Counted from the stretch's first letter, positions 16,275-25,159 are shown. The stretch is 53,164 nucleotides of DNA from UBA5734 sp964528645 (GCA_964528645.1 CAZGSR010000019.1:1-53164), one strand, 5' to 3'. Numbers and translations: made by a program. Notes: a model not told the origin generated them from the letters alone.

Positions 16275-17033
16275 ATGGACTTAGTCGCCATCTTCCAGAA
16301 TCTTTCGCAGTGGCAAATCATCGCTGGTCTGCTGGTTGCGGTCATCATCGGCATTGGCAAGACAGGTATCAGCGGCATCGTACTGCTGGCGATACCGATT
16401 CTGGCCAGTGCCTTCGGTGCGATCGAATCGACCGGGCTGATGCTCTCCCTGTTCCTGATCGGAGATGTGTTTGCGGTCAAAGCTTATGCCAGGCATGGCA
16501 AATGGGAGGAGATCAGGAAGCTCCTGCCGCCCGCCCTGGCTGGTCTGGCCCTGGGCAGCCTGGTTGGACGGTTCATCAATGACCAGCAGTTCAAATACCT
16601 GATTGCCGGCATCGTTCTGGTCTGTCTGGTCGCGATGGTCTGGCAGGAAGTGAAGGGTGATCAGCTCAGGGTGCCGCAAACCCGCTGGTTTGCCATCCTG
16701 ATCGGGATTCTGGCTGGCTTTGCCACGATGATTGGCAATGCCGCTGGTCCGATTTTTGCCATCTATCTTCTGGCGATCCGGATGAACAAGCAAAACTACC
16801 TGGGTACAACAGCTTGGTTTTTCCTGATTATCAATCTGCTTAAGCTGCCCTTGCAGGTTTTCGTCTGGCACAACATCACCTGGACAACCGCTATTCTTGC
16901 CATCTCTGCCTTGCCCGCGATTTTCATCGGCACACGGATCGGGATCTGGGTCATCCGCAAGCTGCCCGAGAGGGCATTCCGATATCTGGTCATTGCCATG
17001 ACGGCTGTGGTAGCGGTCCGGATGTTCTTTTAG
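16275..17033 (+). CDS. TauE/SafE-family (sulfite exporter-type) membrane protein
   Basis: A 252-residue integral membrane protein with about eight helices in two similar halves. Each half begins with a glycine-rich stretch (GLLVAVIIGIGKTGISG; ILAGFATMIGNAAGP), the hallmark of the TauE/SafE (DUF81) family, which exports small organic or sulfur anions. The real substrate is unknown. An in-frame ATG at 16230 would add 15 hydrophilic residues. The ATG at 16275 starts the conserved region and is chosen, although its ribosome site is weak. Single gene, ending in a terminator shared with the convergent fru operon. Confidence 0.82.
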   Translation: MDLVAIFQNLSQWQIIAGLLVAVIIGIGKTGISGIVLLAIPILASAFGAIESTGLMLSLFLIGDVFAVKAYARHGKWEEIRKLLPPALAGLALGSLVGRFINDQQFKYLIAGIVLVCLVAMVWQEVKGDQLRVPQTRWFAILIGILAGFATMIGNAAGPIFAIYLLAIRMNKQNYLGTTAWFFLIINLLKLPLQVFVWHNITWTTAILAISALPAIFIGTRIGIWVIRKLPERAFRYLVIAMTAVVAVRMFF

Positions 17034-17088
17034 AGCGTCTGCCCGCGGTAAATCCTTGAGGACTGTCAATACTTAGACACACAAAAAA

Positions 17089-17123
17089 AGAGTTGCCTCT
17101 GAACGATCGTTCGAGACAACTCT
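17089..17123. terminator. Bidirectional terminator between tauE-like gene and ptsH
   Basis: Long inverted repeat: AGAGTTG (17089-17095) pairs with CAACTCT (17117-17123), enclosing the palindrome GAACGATCGTTC. It is flanked by A7 on the left and TATTTTGTTT on the right, so it can end transcription from both converging genes. Confidence 0.8.
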
Positions 17124-17174
17124 ATTTTGTTTGACTCAGAGTTAAGATCCGAGAACCGGTGCGGTTGGGTAATC

Positions 17175-17426
17175 TCAGCCAGCGAAGAAGGTCTTGAGCT
17201 TATCGGCCGCTTCCACTTCATCTGCCCCTTCGACCTGGACGGTCAGAGCCGTTCCGTGTGACGCACCCAGCGACATGATGCCGAGAATGCTCTTCGGATT
17301 GACATGGTTGTCGTCCTTGACCAAGGTGATGTCGCTTTTGATGGTCATACAGACCTTGACGAGCTCGGTAGCGGGACGGGCGTGCAGGCCTTCCTTGAAA
17401 GGAACAGTGACTTGGATGGTTTGCAT
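17175..17426 (-). CDS. ptsH: HPr phosphocarrier protein
   Basis: Cytoplasmic phosphocarrier that moves phosphate from enzyme I to sugar-specific EIIA. The 83 residues cover the whole HPr fold. His15 in GLHARPA is the catalytic phosphorylation site, and Ser46 in PKSILGIMSLGA is the regulatory site for HPr kinase. Both are intact, in contrast to the HPr-like protein at 43676. The GAGGAG ribosome site precedes the ATG. It is the last gene of the fru operon, 67 bp after fruA, and is probably also the general HPr of the cell since ptsI is divergently encoded from the same locus. Confidence 0.95.
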   Translation of the reverse strand: MQTIQVTVPFKEGLHARPATELVKVCMTIKSDITLVKDDNHVNPKSILGIMSLGASHGTALTVQVEGADEVEAADKLKTFFAG

Positions 17427-17493
17427 GGTATTAATCTCCTCAATGAATCATAAAAGGAAAGAATATCTTCCTAATTATACCAGATCTCTTGAT

Positions 17494-18852
17494 TCAGTCG
17501 ACGCTTTTCTTCAGTGCACCGATCATGAATGCGGTGACGACCGTACCAACGGCGATCGAGACGAGGTACATCGGGATGTTGGTAACGGCGAAGAAGACGA
17601 AGATGCCGCCGTGGGGGACGCTCAAAGTTGCATTGAAAAGCATGGAGAGGGCGCCGGTAATGGCTGAGCCAACCATGATCGAAGGGATGACACGCAGCGG
17701 GTCAGCTGCGGCAAAGGGAATCGCACCTTCGGTGATGAAGGAAGCACCCAAAACCCAGGCTGCTTTACCGGATTCTTTTTCGAATTCGGTGAATTTCTTT
17801 TTGAACAGGATGGTAGCCAAAGCCAGGCCAAGCGGCGGGGTCATGCCGGCAGCCATGACAGCAGCCATGACAGCGGAACCTTGTCCTGCAGCCAGTGTGC
17901 CTGTCGCAAAGGCGTAAGCAGCTTTGTTGACCGGTCCGCCCATGTCAAAGGCCATCATCAGACCGACAACCAGACCCAGGATAATGGCATTGGCGCCAGA
18001 AAGGCCAGTGAGGAAGTTGGTCATGCCCGCATTCAGGGCTGCAACCGGTACACCCAGGACATAGAACATCAACAGGCCGACAATCAGGGAGCCAAGGACA
18101 GGGATGATCAGAACGGGCATGATACCCTGGAGGGATTTGGGCAGCTTGATGTATTTTTTGATGCCAAGGACAACATAACCAGCCAGGAAGCCAGCGACGA
18201 GACCGCCAAGGAAACCAGCATTAAGCTGGACGGCGACGGAACCACCGATCATGCCGACGGCCAGACCGGGACGGTCAGCGATCGAATAGGCGATGTAACC
18301 GGCCAGGATGGGAACGAGGAAGGAGAATGCTCCGGCGCCGCCGATTTTCATCAGGTAGTCGGATAAGGTATTGCGCAGTTCTGTACCACCGACCAGCCAG
18401 CTCAGGGCAATGATGATACCACCGGCCACAACGAACGGGATCATGAACGAAACGCCGTTCATCAGGTGCTTGTAGACACCGGTGCGATTGGCAGCTCGCT
18501 GCTCTTTGATCGCACTGACCTGGTCAGCCAGGTTGGCAGAAGAACCATAGACCGGTGCATTCAGGGCTTTCTCGATCAGGCCATTGGCGTCCTTGAGGGC
18601 GTCGGACACGCCAACCATGAGAACTTTCTTGCCACCGAAGCGCTCCATCGGGACGGTGGTGTCGCAGGCCAGGATGATGGCATCTGCGGATTTGATTTCA
18701 TCGGCGGTCAGTTCGTTTTCAACACCGACTGAACCGCGGGTCTCAACTTTGACATCATAACCTTTTTTCTTGGCTGCATCAGCGATCGCTTCTGCGGCCA
18801 TGTAGGTGTGGGCGATGCCAGTTGGACAGGCTGTGACTGCTAGGATTTTCAT
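17494..18852 (-). CDS. fruA: PTS fructose transporter subunit IIBC
   Basis: Imports fructose and phosphorylates it to fructose-1-phosphate. The first 100 residues are the EIIB domain, with active-site cysteine in VTACPTGIAHTYMAAE. A linker and then the EIIC membrane domain (from about residue 120, NGVSFMIPFVVAGGI) with around nine to ten helices follow. No EIIA domain is fused. That function is supplied by the separate EIIA gene at the head of the operon. The frame opens at a GTG two codons earlier, but GAGGAGG sits directly against that codon. The ATG at 18852, seven bases after the ribosome site, is therefore chosen. Confidence 0.93.
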   Translation of the reverse strand: MKILAVTACPTGIAHTYMAAEAIADAAKKKGYDVKVETRGSVGVENELTADEIKSADAIILACDTTVPMERFGGKKVLMVGVSDALKDANGLIEKALNAPVYGSSANLADQVSAIKEQRAANRTGVYKHLMNGVSFMIPFVVAGGIIIALSWLVGGTELRNTLSDYLMKIGGAGAFSFLVPILAGYIAYSIADRPGLAVGMIGGSVAVQLNAGFLGGLVAGFLAGYVVLGIKKYIKLPKSLQGIMPVLIIPVLGSLIVGLLMFYVLGVPVAALNAGMTNFLTGLSGANAIILGLVVGLMMAFDMGGPVNKAAYAFATGTLAAGQGSAVMAAVMAAGMTPPLGLALATILFKKKFTEFEKESGKAAWVLGASFITEGAIPFAAADPLRVIPSIMVGSAITGALSMLFNATLSVPHGGIFVFFAVTNIPMYLVSIAVGTVVTAFMIGALKKSVD

Positions 18853-18902
18853 GAACACGCCTCCTCAAAATAAATAGTTATAACAAGCCTTGCGTTGGCT
18901 TA

Positions 18903-19838
18903 TTACCGGCTGGGACGAAGGACGACCTGGGCGGCCATCCGTTCGACATCCTGGCGGGAGAAACTTTCGGTCCCGACTTTGCTGACGGCCAGGGCTCCAC
19001 AGGCCGTCGCCCAGGACAGGGCTTGCTCCAGATCAAGGTTCTGGGACAGACAATGGACAAATCCGGCCAGCATGGAATCTCCTGCTCCGACCGTGCCCCG
19101 CACGTCGACCTTGAGCGGCTCGGCAAACAGAGCCTGATCTTGGCTGACCAGGATGCTGCCATCACCACCCATGGATACGAGGACATAGACGATGCCGTAC
19201 TGGGTGATCAGCTGGCGGCAGGCGGCAACGATCGCTGATTCTGTCTCCAACTGGGTGCCGAGCGCACTCTCGAGCTCGTGAATGTTGGGTTTGATCAGGG
19301 TCGGGGCAGCCTTGAGACCCTCCAGGAGCAAGATGCCGTCGGCATCGAGCACGCTCTGGCAAGGCGGATGGACTCTGCTGATCAGCTGACGGTAGAAATC
19401 CGTGGGCAGACCTTTGGGCAGGCTGCCGGAGAAGACGATGAACTGGCTTTGGGCGGACAATTCGTCGATCTTGGCTTCAATAGCTGCGATGGCAGAGGCA
19501 TCGACAGAGAATCCCGCTTCGTTGATATCAGTCGTGCTGCGGGACGCTGTTTCGATCAGCTTGGTGTTGGTTCTTGTTGCAGCATCAATCTCGATCAAAT
19601 CAGTGTCCAGGCCATCCTTTTCCAGCAAGGAACGGACGTGACCGATGTTGCTGTGGCCGATAAATCCTGTGGCTTTGGCCTGTGAACCTAAGGACTTCAG
19701 GATCCGGGCCACATTGATGCCTTTGCCGCCCATGTCTTCGCGAACGCTCTGCACTCGGTTGACTTCACCAAAAGCAAATTTTTCGACGACAACCGTGCGG
19801 TCGATGGCTGGATTGAGGGTGACTGTTGTAATCATCAC
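18903..19838 (-). CDS. fruK: 1-phosphofructokinase
   Basis: Converts fructose-1-phosphate to fructose-1,6-bisphosphate with ATP. A 311-residue PfkB/ribokinase-family protein. The N-terminal TLNPAIDRTV is characteristic of 1-phosphofructokinases and tagatose-6-phosphate kinases. GGKGINVARIL follows (PfkB signature 1), and the C-terminal signature has GTVGAGDSMLAGF, containing the catalytic Asp. The AAAGGA ribosome site lies before the ATG. It lies between the DeoR-type regulator and fruA, the classic order regulator-fruK-fruA, which is the main reason for choosing fructose rather than tagatose. Confidence 0.92.
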   Translation of the reverse strand: MMITTVTLNPAIDRTVVVEKFAFGEVNRVQSVREDMGGKGINVARILKSLGSQAKATGFIGHSNIGHVRSLLEKDGLDTDLIEIDAATRTNTKLIETASRSTTDINEAGFSVDASAIAAIEAKIDELSAQSQFIVFSGSLPKGLPTDFYRQLISRVHPPCQSVLDADGILLLEGLKAAPTLIKPNIHELESALGTQLETESAIVAACRQLITQYGIVYVLVSMGGDGSILVSQDQALFAEPLKVDVRGTVGAGDSMLAGFVHCLSQNLDLEQALSWATACGALAVSKVGTESFSRQDVERMAAQVVLRPSR

Positions 19839-19846
19839 AGTTCCTT

Positions 19847-20617
19847 TCAGGAGCGGATCAGTTCAATGTCGTTGTTACGGTACGTCTCTAGCAGAGATTC
19901 ATCGATTTCGCTGTCCGTGATGATGACATCCACCATCGACATTGGAGCGATCTGGCAGAGTGCGACCCGGTTGAACTTCGAATGATCGACCAGGACATAG
20001 CGCTCGCTGGCACAGCTAAGCATGGTGCGCTTGACTTCGGCTTCATCCAGGTCTGGTGTGGTCAGGCCGCTGTCGATGGAGACACCGTTGGCTGCGACGA
20101 AGGCTTTGTTGACATTGAACCGGCGCAAAAATTCGATCGCCATATGTCCGACGGCCGCCAGGACATTGAGCCGGACCTTGCCACCCATGGCGATCAATTC
20201 AACATTGGGATTCTGGGCGATCAGGCTGGAAACCGTGGTTGAATTGGTGATGACCGTCAGGTGCAAGTTTGATTGGCCGATCAGGCGAGCCAGCTCGAGC
20301 GTGGTAGTCCCAGCATCGAGAATGATGCTGTCGTGATCCACCAGACGCTCAAATGCCTTGCGGGCAATGGCTCGCTTCTGGGTTTCGAACAAATTCTCTT
20401 TCTGGTTGTAGCTCTCTTCGATCGTCAGGGTCGTCAGGCTGGTCAGGATCGCCCCGCCATGGGTCCGTTCGAGTTTCCCTTCCGCCTCGAGGGTTGCGAG
20501 ATCGCGCCGGATGGTGGCTTCGGACGCTTCCAGGGAGTCACACAGCTGCCGGACCGTGATGGTACGGCTTTGCTTGAGGGCGTCGAGGATGCGAAGATGT
20601 CGTTCTCCCTGTAACAT
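19847..20617 (-). CDS. fruR: DeoR-family regulator of the fru operon (FruR-type)
   Basis: A 256-residue regulator. The N-terminal DeoR helix-turn-helix (RHLRILDALKQSRTITVRQL, ASEATIRRDLATLEAEG) is followed by the sugar-phosphate-binding DeoRC domain with DAGTTTLELARLI and the C-terminal sensor region. The effector is expected to be fructose-1-phosphate. Translation may start at TTG 20626, overlapping the EIIA stop, or at ATG 20617. I chose the ATG because it begins at the conserved MLQGERH. It sits between EIIA and fruK in one operon. Repeated candidate operators lie over the operon promoter (see 21124-21171). Confidence 0.88.
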   Translation of the reverse strand: MLQGERHLRILDALKQSRTITVRQLCDSLEASEATIRRDLATLEAEGKLERTHGGAILTSLTTLTIEESYNQKENLFETQKRAIARKAFERLVDHDSIILDAGTTTLELARLIGQSNLHLTVITNSTTVSSLIAQNPNVELIAMGGKVRLNVLAAVGHMAIEFLRRFNVNKAFVAANGVSIDSGLTTPDLDEAEVKRTMLSCASERYVLVDHSKFNRVALCQIAPMSMVDVIITDSEIDESLLETYRNNDIELIRS

Positions 20618-20622
20618 AAGGA

Positions 20623-21072
20623 TCAAAGCCCGATTTCGTAATCTTGGAGCACCTTGAGCACGGCAGCGGGTGAACTGGCAGCGCGCAGATTGGTGCGGAA
20701 TTCTTCTTTCATCAGGCGGCGGGATAAATTAGCCAGGATTTTAAGATGGACATCACCGGCATTATCGGCCGGAACACCGATCATGAAAATGATGTCAATC
20801 GGATTGCCATCAAGGGACTGCCAGTCCATGGATTCCACAGTGGCGTACATCAGAAGCGGCTCGGTGACAGCGTTGGTCTTGCCATGAGGGATCGCCACAC
20901 CGAAGCCCATGCCTGTCGAATATTCACCTTCGCGGTGCAGGACTGCATCACGATAACCAGCAACATCGGCTACTCGCCCAGCTGCAGCGGCTTTTTCTGC
21001 CAGCATCTGGATTGCTTCTGCTTTAGACTTGGCCGGCAGGTTCAGGATAATCAGGTCTTCATTGATCAGCAT
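20623..21072 (-). CDS. PTS fructose-type EIIA component
   Basis: A stand-alone EIIA of the fructose/mannitol (PTS-II A 2) family, 149 residues, that passes phosphate from HPr to the EIIB domain of FruA. The phosphorylated histidine is His63 in GVAIPHGKT. The family pattern EGEYSTGMGFG precedes it. An earlier in-frame ATG (21084) exists, but the sequence GGAGG spanning that codon is itself a ribosome site five bases before the ATG at 21072. It is the first gene of the fru operon. Confidence 0.9.
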   Translation of the reverse strand: MLINEDLIILNLPAKSKAEAIQMLAEKAAAAGRVADVAGYRDAVLHREGEYSTGMGFGVAIPHGKTNAVTEPLLMYATVESMDWQSLDGNPIDIIFMIGVPADNAGDVHLKILANLSRRLMKEEFRTNLRAASSPAAVLKVLQDYEIGL

Positions 21073-21123
21073 AGGTTCCTCCATGGGGTTGCCCTTCTCT
21101 AGTTTATTGGGGAGAGGGCGATG

Positions 21124-21171
21124 GTTTGTGATCGTTTGCTTGGGATGATGAATGATTGTTTATGATCGTAT
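21124..21171 (-). promoter_or_regulatory. Candidate FruR (DeoR-type) operators
   Basis: Two 14-bp direct repeats, GTTTGTGATCGTTT at 21124-21137 and GTTTATGATCGTAT at 21158-21171 (plus-strand reading), 34 bp apart. The second overlaps the -10 and start of the fru promoter and the first lies just downstream, a typical position for repression. Confidence 0.45.
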
Positions 21172-21197
21172 TCTAGCACTCGTGATTGAAAAATCAA
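21170..21197 (-). promoter_or_regulatory. Promoter of the fru operon
   Basis: On the minus strand, -35 TTGATT (21192-21197), a 16-bp spacer and extended -10 TGC-TAGAAT (-10 at 21170-21175). It lies about 100 bp before the EIIA start. Confidence 0.6.
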
Positions 21198-21475
21198 GTA
21201 CCATTTGTCTTTGTGAATGAAAATTTGCGAATGCAACCAAGTTCTGTTTAGGTGATTTGTGCAATAAGTCAATCCTTTGACGATCAAAGTTGATTGGAAA
21301 TTTTCGATTGGTGATTGCCTGCTGGACACCTGAGAGGTTAAAATGGAAGAGAGTATGTGAAGTTACGTCCATTTTGCATGTTTTTTCATTTCTCGAGCAT
21401 GGATTGGCGTTTTCCAGACTCGCCCTCTGTTAAAATGAAATAGACTCGAAAGAATGGATTAAAGGAGAAGTCGAT

Positions 21476-23233
21476 ATGCAACTCAAAGGTGTCAATGCTG
21501 CCCCCGGCCTGGTGATGGGCCCGTGTCTGGTTCTTGAGGAGATTCATCATCCTGATTTCACCCACCACAGCATCGCAGATGATCTGGTTGAAGAAGAAAA
21601 AAACAAGGTTCGCATTGCCCTCGACTTGGCAGAGAAGCAGCTGACCGCCATTCGTGACCGGGCCAGCGCTGCGGGTCTCGAAGAACAGGCTGCCGTCATG
21701 GATGCCCATCTGATGATGCTGGGTGATCCGATCCTAACCGAGGGTTTCCTGACGACTGTAGAGTCCGAGCATCTCCCAGCCGTCGGCGCTGTCCAGAAGG
21801 GCATTTCCGCCCAGGCAGACATCTTTGAAGCGTTAGAAGATGCTTACTTTCGCGAACGGGCCCAGGACATCCGGGACATCGGCCGACGCCTGGTCAATCT
21901 CCTGTTGGGGATCGAAGAACCAGATATCAGTTCGCTGCCGGAGGCTTTGATCCTGATCGCCCGGGACATCACACCTTCGATGATGGCATCGGTCGATACG
22001 AAAAACCTGTTGGGCATTGTGGCTGAAATCGGTGGCAAGACGTCCCATACCGCGATCCTGGCCAATAATATGGGCATTCCGGCCGTTCTGGGCTGCCACG
22101 ATGTGGTTTCGGTTGCCAAGTCCCAGCCTGCAGGGGCCCGGATCGCCGTCGATGGCAGCTCCGGTCTCGTCCACATCGGCCTGACTGATGAAATGGCTGC
22201 CACCCTACAGGCAGAGGCCGAGCGCCGGGCCGCGGTCAAAGCATCCCTGGCTGTGCTCAAGGACCAGCCCACCGTGACCAAAGACGGCGTCCATGTCCAG
22301 CTCGCCGCCAATGTCATGGGCCCGGGCGACGTTGACAAAGTCCTGGCCGTCGGTGGCGAAGGGGTTGGACTGTACCGGACCGAGTTTTTGTTCATGGACC
22401 GTGACAAGGCCCCCGACGAAGAAGAGCAATACCTGGCCTACCGCACCATGATCGAAGGCCTGGGTGGCAGGCCGGTCATCATCCGCACCATGGATATTGG
22501 TGGTGATAAGAGTGTCGACTACCTGAACATCGCCAAGGAAGAGAACCCCTTCCTCGGCTACCGGGCGTTGCGCATTTGCCTCGAGCGCGATGATCTGTTC
22601 CTAACCCAGTTGCGGGCCATTCTGCGTGCCGCCGTTCACGGCCAGGCTCTGGTCATGTTCCCGATGGTTTGTTCGCTCGACGAACTCCGCGCTGCCAAAG
22701 CCAAGGTGGAACAAGCCAAAGAACAGCTCAAGCTCCGCGGTGAAACTTTTGCGGCTGACATCAAAGTCGGCATCATGATCGAGATCCCCTCAGCCGCCGT
22801 GATCGCAGATGTCCTGATCAAAGAAGCTGACTTCTTCTCGATCGGCAGCAATGACCTGACCCAGTACACCCTGGCCGTCGACCGCATGAATGAGAAAATC
22901 AGCTATCTGTACAACAGTTTCCACCCCGCCATGCTGCGCCTGATCAAGTCGGTCATCGAGCCAGCCCGTGCGGCCGGTGGTGAAAAATTCGCCGGCATGT
23001 GTGGTGAAATGGCCGGGGACCCGCGTGCCACCCTGGTTCTGCTCGGTCTTGGCCTGCAGGAATTCTCGGTCGGACCTTCTGGGCTCCTCAGGATCCGCAA
23101 GATCATCAACAGCGTTGATTTCAGCTATGCGAAATCAGTGGCTGACAAGGCCCTGACCCTGGGCACAGCGGCTGAGATCGAAGCCTATCTGGCCGATGCC
23201 TTGCCAGAAGACCTCAGGGCGTTCCTGGTGTGA
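21476..23233 (+). CDS. ptsI: PTS enzyme I (phosphoenolpyruvate-protein phosphotransferase)
   Basis: Takes phosphate from PEP and passes it to HPr, the first step of every PTS. The 585-residue length is normal. The N-terminal HPr-binding and phosphohistidine domains include the swivelling GGKTSHTAILANNMGIP motif, with phospho-acceptor His191. The C-terminal TIM-barrel PEP-binding domain carries GLYRTEFLFM, SIGSNDLTQYTLAVDR and the catalytic cysteine in FAGMCGEMAGDP. A strong AAAGGAG ribosome site precedes the ATG. It is divergent from the fru operon that encodes HPr at its end. It is followed after 32 bp by a cysteine hydrolase that may be co-transcribed. Confidence 0.95.
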   Translation: MQLKGVNAAPGLVMGPCLVLEEIHHPDFTHHSIADDLVEEEKNKVRIALDLAEKQLTAIRDRASAAGLEEQAAVMDAHLMMLGDPILTEGFLTTVESEHLPAVGAVQKGISAQADIFEALEDAYFRERAQDIRDIGRRLVNLLLGIEEPDISSLPEALILIARDITPSMMASVDTKNLLGIVAEIGGKTSHTAILANNMGIPAVLGCHDVVSVAKSQPAGARIAVDGSSGLVHIGLTDEMAATLQAEAERRAAVKASLAVLKDQPTVTKDGVHVQLAANVMGPGDVDKVLAVGGEGVGLYRTEFLFMDRDKAPDEEEQYLAYRTMIEGLGGRPVIIRTMDIGGDKSVDYLNIAKEENPFLGYRALRICLERDDLFLTQLRAILRAAVHGQALVMFPMVCSLDELRAAKAKVEQAKEQLKLRGETFAADIKVGIMIEIPSAAVIADVLIKEADFFSIGSNDLTQYTLAVDRMNEKISYLYNSFHPAMLRLIKSVIEPARAAGGEKFAGMCGEMAGDPRATLVLLGLGLQEFSVGPSGLLRIRKIINSVDFSYAKSVADKALTLGTAAEIEAYLADALPEDLRAFLV

Positions 23234-23265
23234 TTTTTCCTTAACTGAACCGAGCGGAGCAGTAC

Positions 23266-23835
23266 ATGAATGATTTAGACAAGTTGACGGTTTCTGCGGA
23301 TGATTCGATCCTTTTGATCATCGACATCCAGGAACGGCTAGCCCCGGCTATTGCCCATCATGAATCGGTCTTGGAGAAAACCGGCATCCTGGTCCAGGCT
23401 GCGGATGCCTTGGGCATCCCTGTCCTGGCTACTGAACAGTACCCCAAGGGTCTGGGCCCGACCATCGCGCCCATCCAAGCCCTGTTCAGCCAAATGACGA
23501 ATTTCCTGGGCGTTTTCGAGAAGATCCAGTTTTCTGCGCTGACACCGGAAGTTCTGGCAGCGATCCAGGCGACCGGGCGGAAAAAAGTGGTGATCGCCGG
23601 CATGGAGACTCACGTCTGTGTCTTCCAGACCGCACGGGCGCTCCAGGCTGCTGGCTACCTGTGCTTCCTGGCCCAGGATGCAGTGGGTTCGCGGACCGAT
23701 GCCAACCGGGACAATGGCCTGGATTTGATTCGAACCTGCGGCGCCGTGGTGACCAATGTCGAGACGCTTGTGTTCGACTGGCTCAAGCAGGCAGGGACAC
23801 CGGTTTTCAAGCAGTTGTCCAAGCTGATCAAATAA
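23266..23835 (+). CDS. Isochorismatase-family cysteine hydrolase
   Basis: A 189-residue cytoplasmic hydrolase of the isochorismatase/nicotinamidase superfamily, closest in pattern to the YcaC-like subgroup. The catalytic triad is visible: Asp20 in LLIIDIQERL, Lys86 in VFEKIQF and Cys118 in METHVCVFQTA. The cis-peptide motif AGMETH is present. The substrate cannot be read from sequence. YcaC-like proteins have no settled physiological reaction. It follows ptsI by 32 bp on the same strand and ends at a strong terminator. Confidence 0.85.
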   Translation: MNDLDKLTVSADDSILLIIDIQERLAPAIAHHESVLEKTGILVQAADALGIPVLATEQYPKGLGPTIAPIQALFSQMTNFLGVFEKIQFSALTPEVLAAIQATGRKKVVIAGMETHVCVFQTARALQAAGYLCFLAQDAVGSRTDANRDNGLDLIRTCGAVVTNVETLVFDWLKQAGTPVFKQLSKLIK

Positions 23836-23864
23836 GTTCGCCCGGCGTTGGGCACAAAAGAATA

Positions 23865-23908
23865 AACCTCGCTGTACGGGATCATGAGATCCTGTCAGCG
23901 AGGTTTTT
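23865..23908. terminator. Bidirectional terminator between cysteine hydrolase and apbE
   Basis: AACCTCGCTG (23865-23874) pairs with CAGCGAGGTT (23896-23905), with an inner GGATC/GATCC pairing. The T run after the right arm ends the plus-strand gene, and the A-rich left flank can serve the minus-strand gene. Confidence 0.82.
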
Positions 23909-23938
23909 CATAATGATACCGAATCAAATCTGGAGCAA

Positions 23939-25159
23939 TTACTTGGCCAGGGCCTCTGCCATTTCCTTGGCATTGCCCTGAGCCTTGTCCTTCAGAAGCG
24001 AGATCAAGCCATCCGTCGCTTTCATCGAACCATCCTGGAAAATCCACAGTGCCTCGCAGTCGGGCAGGCTCTCAACCAGTTTGCGCCCGTCCTCATAAGG
24101 CAACAGGAAAACGGCTGTGGAGAGATAATCCGCCAGACCACTGTCCGGCGTGACAATGGTGACAGCACGCTGGTGGTTGGCCGGCATCAGGGTGTCAGGG
24201 TCGATCAGATGATGATAGACCACCCCATCGACGAGATAATAGCGCTGGTAGTCGCCACTGGTGACAATGGATGTATCGTTGGTCTGGATGACATCCACGG
24301 ATTGTCCTTCCGGGATCAGCATGGAGACAAACGGATTCTGGATCCCGATGGCCCAGGTTGCACGAGCCGGATCAGCCGGCTTGCCGATCAGGCGAACATT
24401 GCTGCCGCCGGCGCTGATGATTCCAGATGTCATGCCCTGCGTTTGCAGCATCCGGGCCACGATTTCTGTGGCATAGCCCTTGGCTACAGCACCGACGTCC
24501 AGCCGGACCTGGGGATCTGTCAACTCGAGGGTCGATGCCTGGCGATCGATTTTCAGAGTGGACGGATCGATGTGCTGGGCCGCCGCTTGCAGTTCTTGCA
24601 GATCTGGCACGGTCGCCTGACCAGACTCCGACGCTTCGCGATGATCATGCCAGATGGCCAGAACGGAACCCAGGGATGGGCTGACCTTGCCCGGTGCCAG
24701 ATGGTCATTGGCGAGGTAGAATTCAATCAGGTCCAGGATCCGGACGTCAACTTGGACCGGTCCTTTTCCTGCCATCTTGTTGATTGTCATCAGGTTGTTG
24801 ATACCGGGATATTCATGATAGATATCAAACAACTCGTGGAGTTTCAGGAATTCCGACTCAGCCAGATCAGCCCAACGGTCAAACTCAGCCTGGCTGTTGG
24901 CGTAGCCGATCAACGTGATCACGGTGTCAAAGCTCGTTGTGAAGGAGCTGGAGTATTTGACCAGTGCCTGCTGGGTATCGGTCGAAGGTGCCAGAGCCGG
25001 ACCATTCGTTTGGCCAGGCGCAGAGGAAGTGGTAGACGAGGTGGCTGCAGGTGCTACACAGCTGGCCAGCAGCATGGAAGCTATAATCAGAATGGCGGCA
25101 GACAGGCTTGCCAGTAGGGTAGGGCGGTTTTTTTTTCTCAGCATTGAAATCATTCTCAT
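23939..25159 (-). CDS. apbE: FAD:protein FMN transferase (ApbE), lipoprotein
   Basis: Covalently attaches FMN from FAD to a threonine or serine of target proteins, here outside the membrane. The 406-residue precursor has a signal with lipobox LLASC (Cys34), then a Ser/Thr-rich linker. The ApbE domain follows, with FDTVITLIGY, LDVGAVAKGYATEIVARML (FAD-binding region) and SAGGSNVRLIGKP. Several in-frame ATGs lie at the N-terminus (25159, 25153, 25144) with no clear ribosome site. The first is used. It is downstream of, and on the same strand as, a tandem FMN-binding-like lipoprotein that is its probable substrate, but a terminator-like hairpin separates the two genes. Confidence 0.92.
   Translation of the reverse strand: MRMISMLRKKNRPTLLASLSAAILIIASMLLASCVAPAATSSTTSSAPGQTNGPALAPSTDTQQALVKYSSSFTTSFDTVITLIGYANSQAEFDRWADLAESEFLKLHELFDIYHEYPGINNLMTINKMAGKGPVQVDVRILDLIEFYLANDHLAPGKVSPSLGSVLAIWHDHREASESGQATVPDLQELQAAAQHIDPSTLKIDRQASTLELTDPQVRLDVGAVAKGYATEIVARMLQTQGMTSGIISAGGSNVRLIGKPADPARATWAIGIQNPFVSMLIPEGQSVDVIQTNDTSIVTSGDYQRYYLVDGVVYHHLIDPDTLMPANHQRAVTIVTPDSGLADYLSTAVFLLPYEDGRKLVESLPDCEALWIFQDGSMKATDGLISLLKDKAQGNAKEMAEALAK

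Larger units (their letters stand above)
21073..21475. other. Divergent control region between the fru operon and ptsI
   Basis: A 400-bp AT-rich stretch without a credible gene. It holds the fru promoter and two candidate operators on the left. A third copy of the core ACGATCA is at 21280-21286. The ptsI ribosome site AAAGGAG is at the right edge. A TAAAAT box near 21434 is a possible -10 for ptsI but has no good -35. Confidence 0.6.

Noticed and set aside
21099..21329. 76-codon minus-strand ORF in the fru-ptsI control region
   Set aside because: It has no ribosome site or family resemblance, and it overlaps the promoter and operator sequences.
25144..25158. Fur-box-like sequence TTGAAATCATTCTCA at the apbE start
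   Set aside because: It matches only about 10 of 14 symmetric positions and lies over possible start codons. This is too weak to claim iron control.
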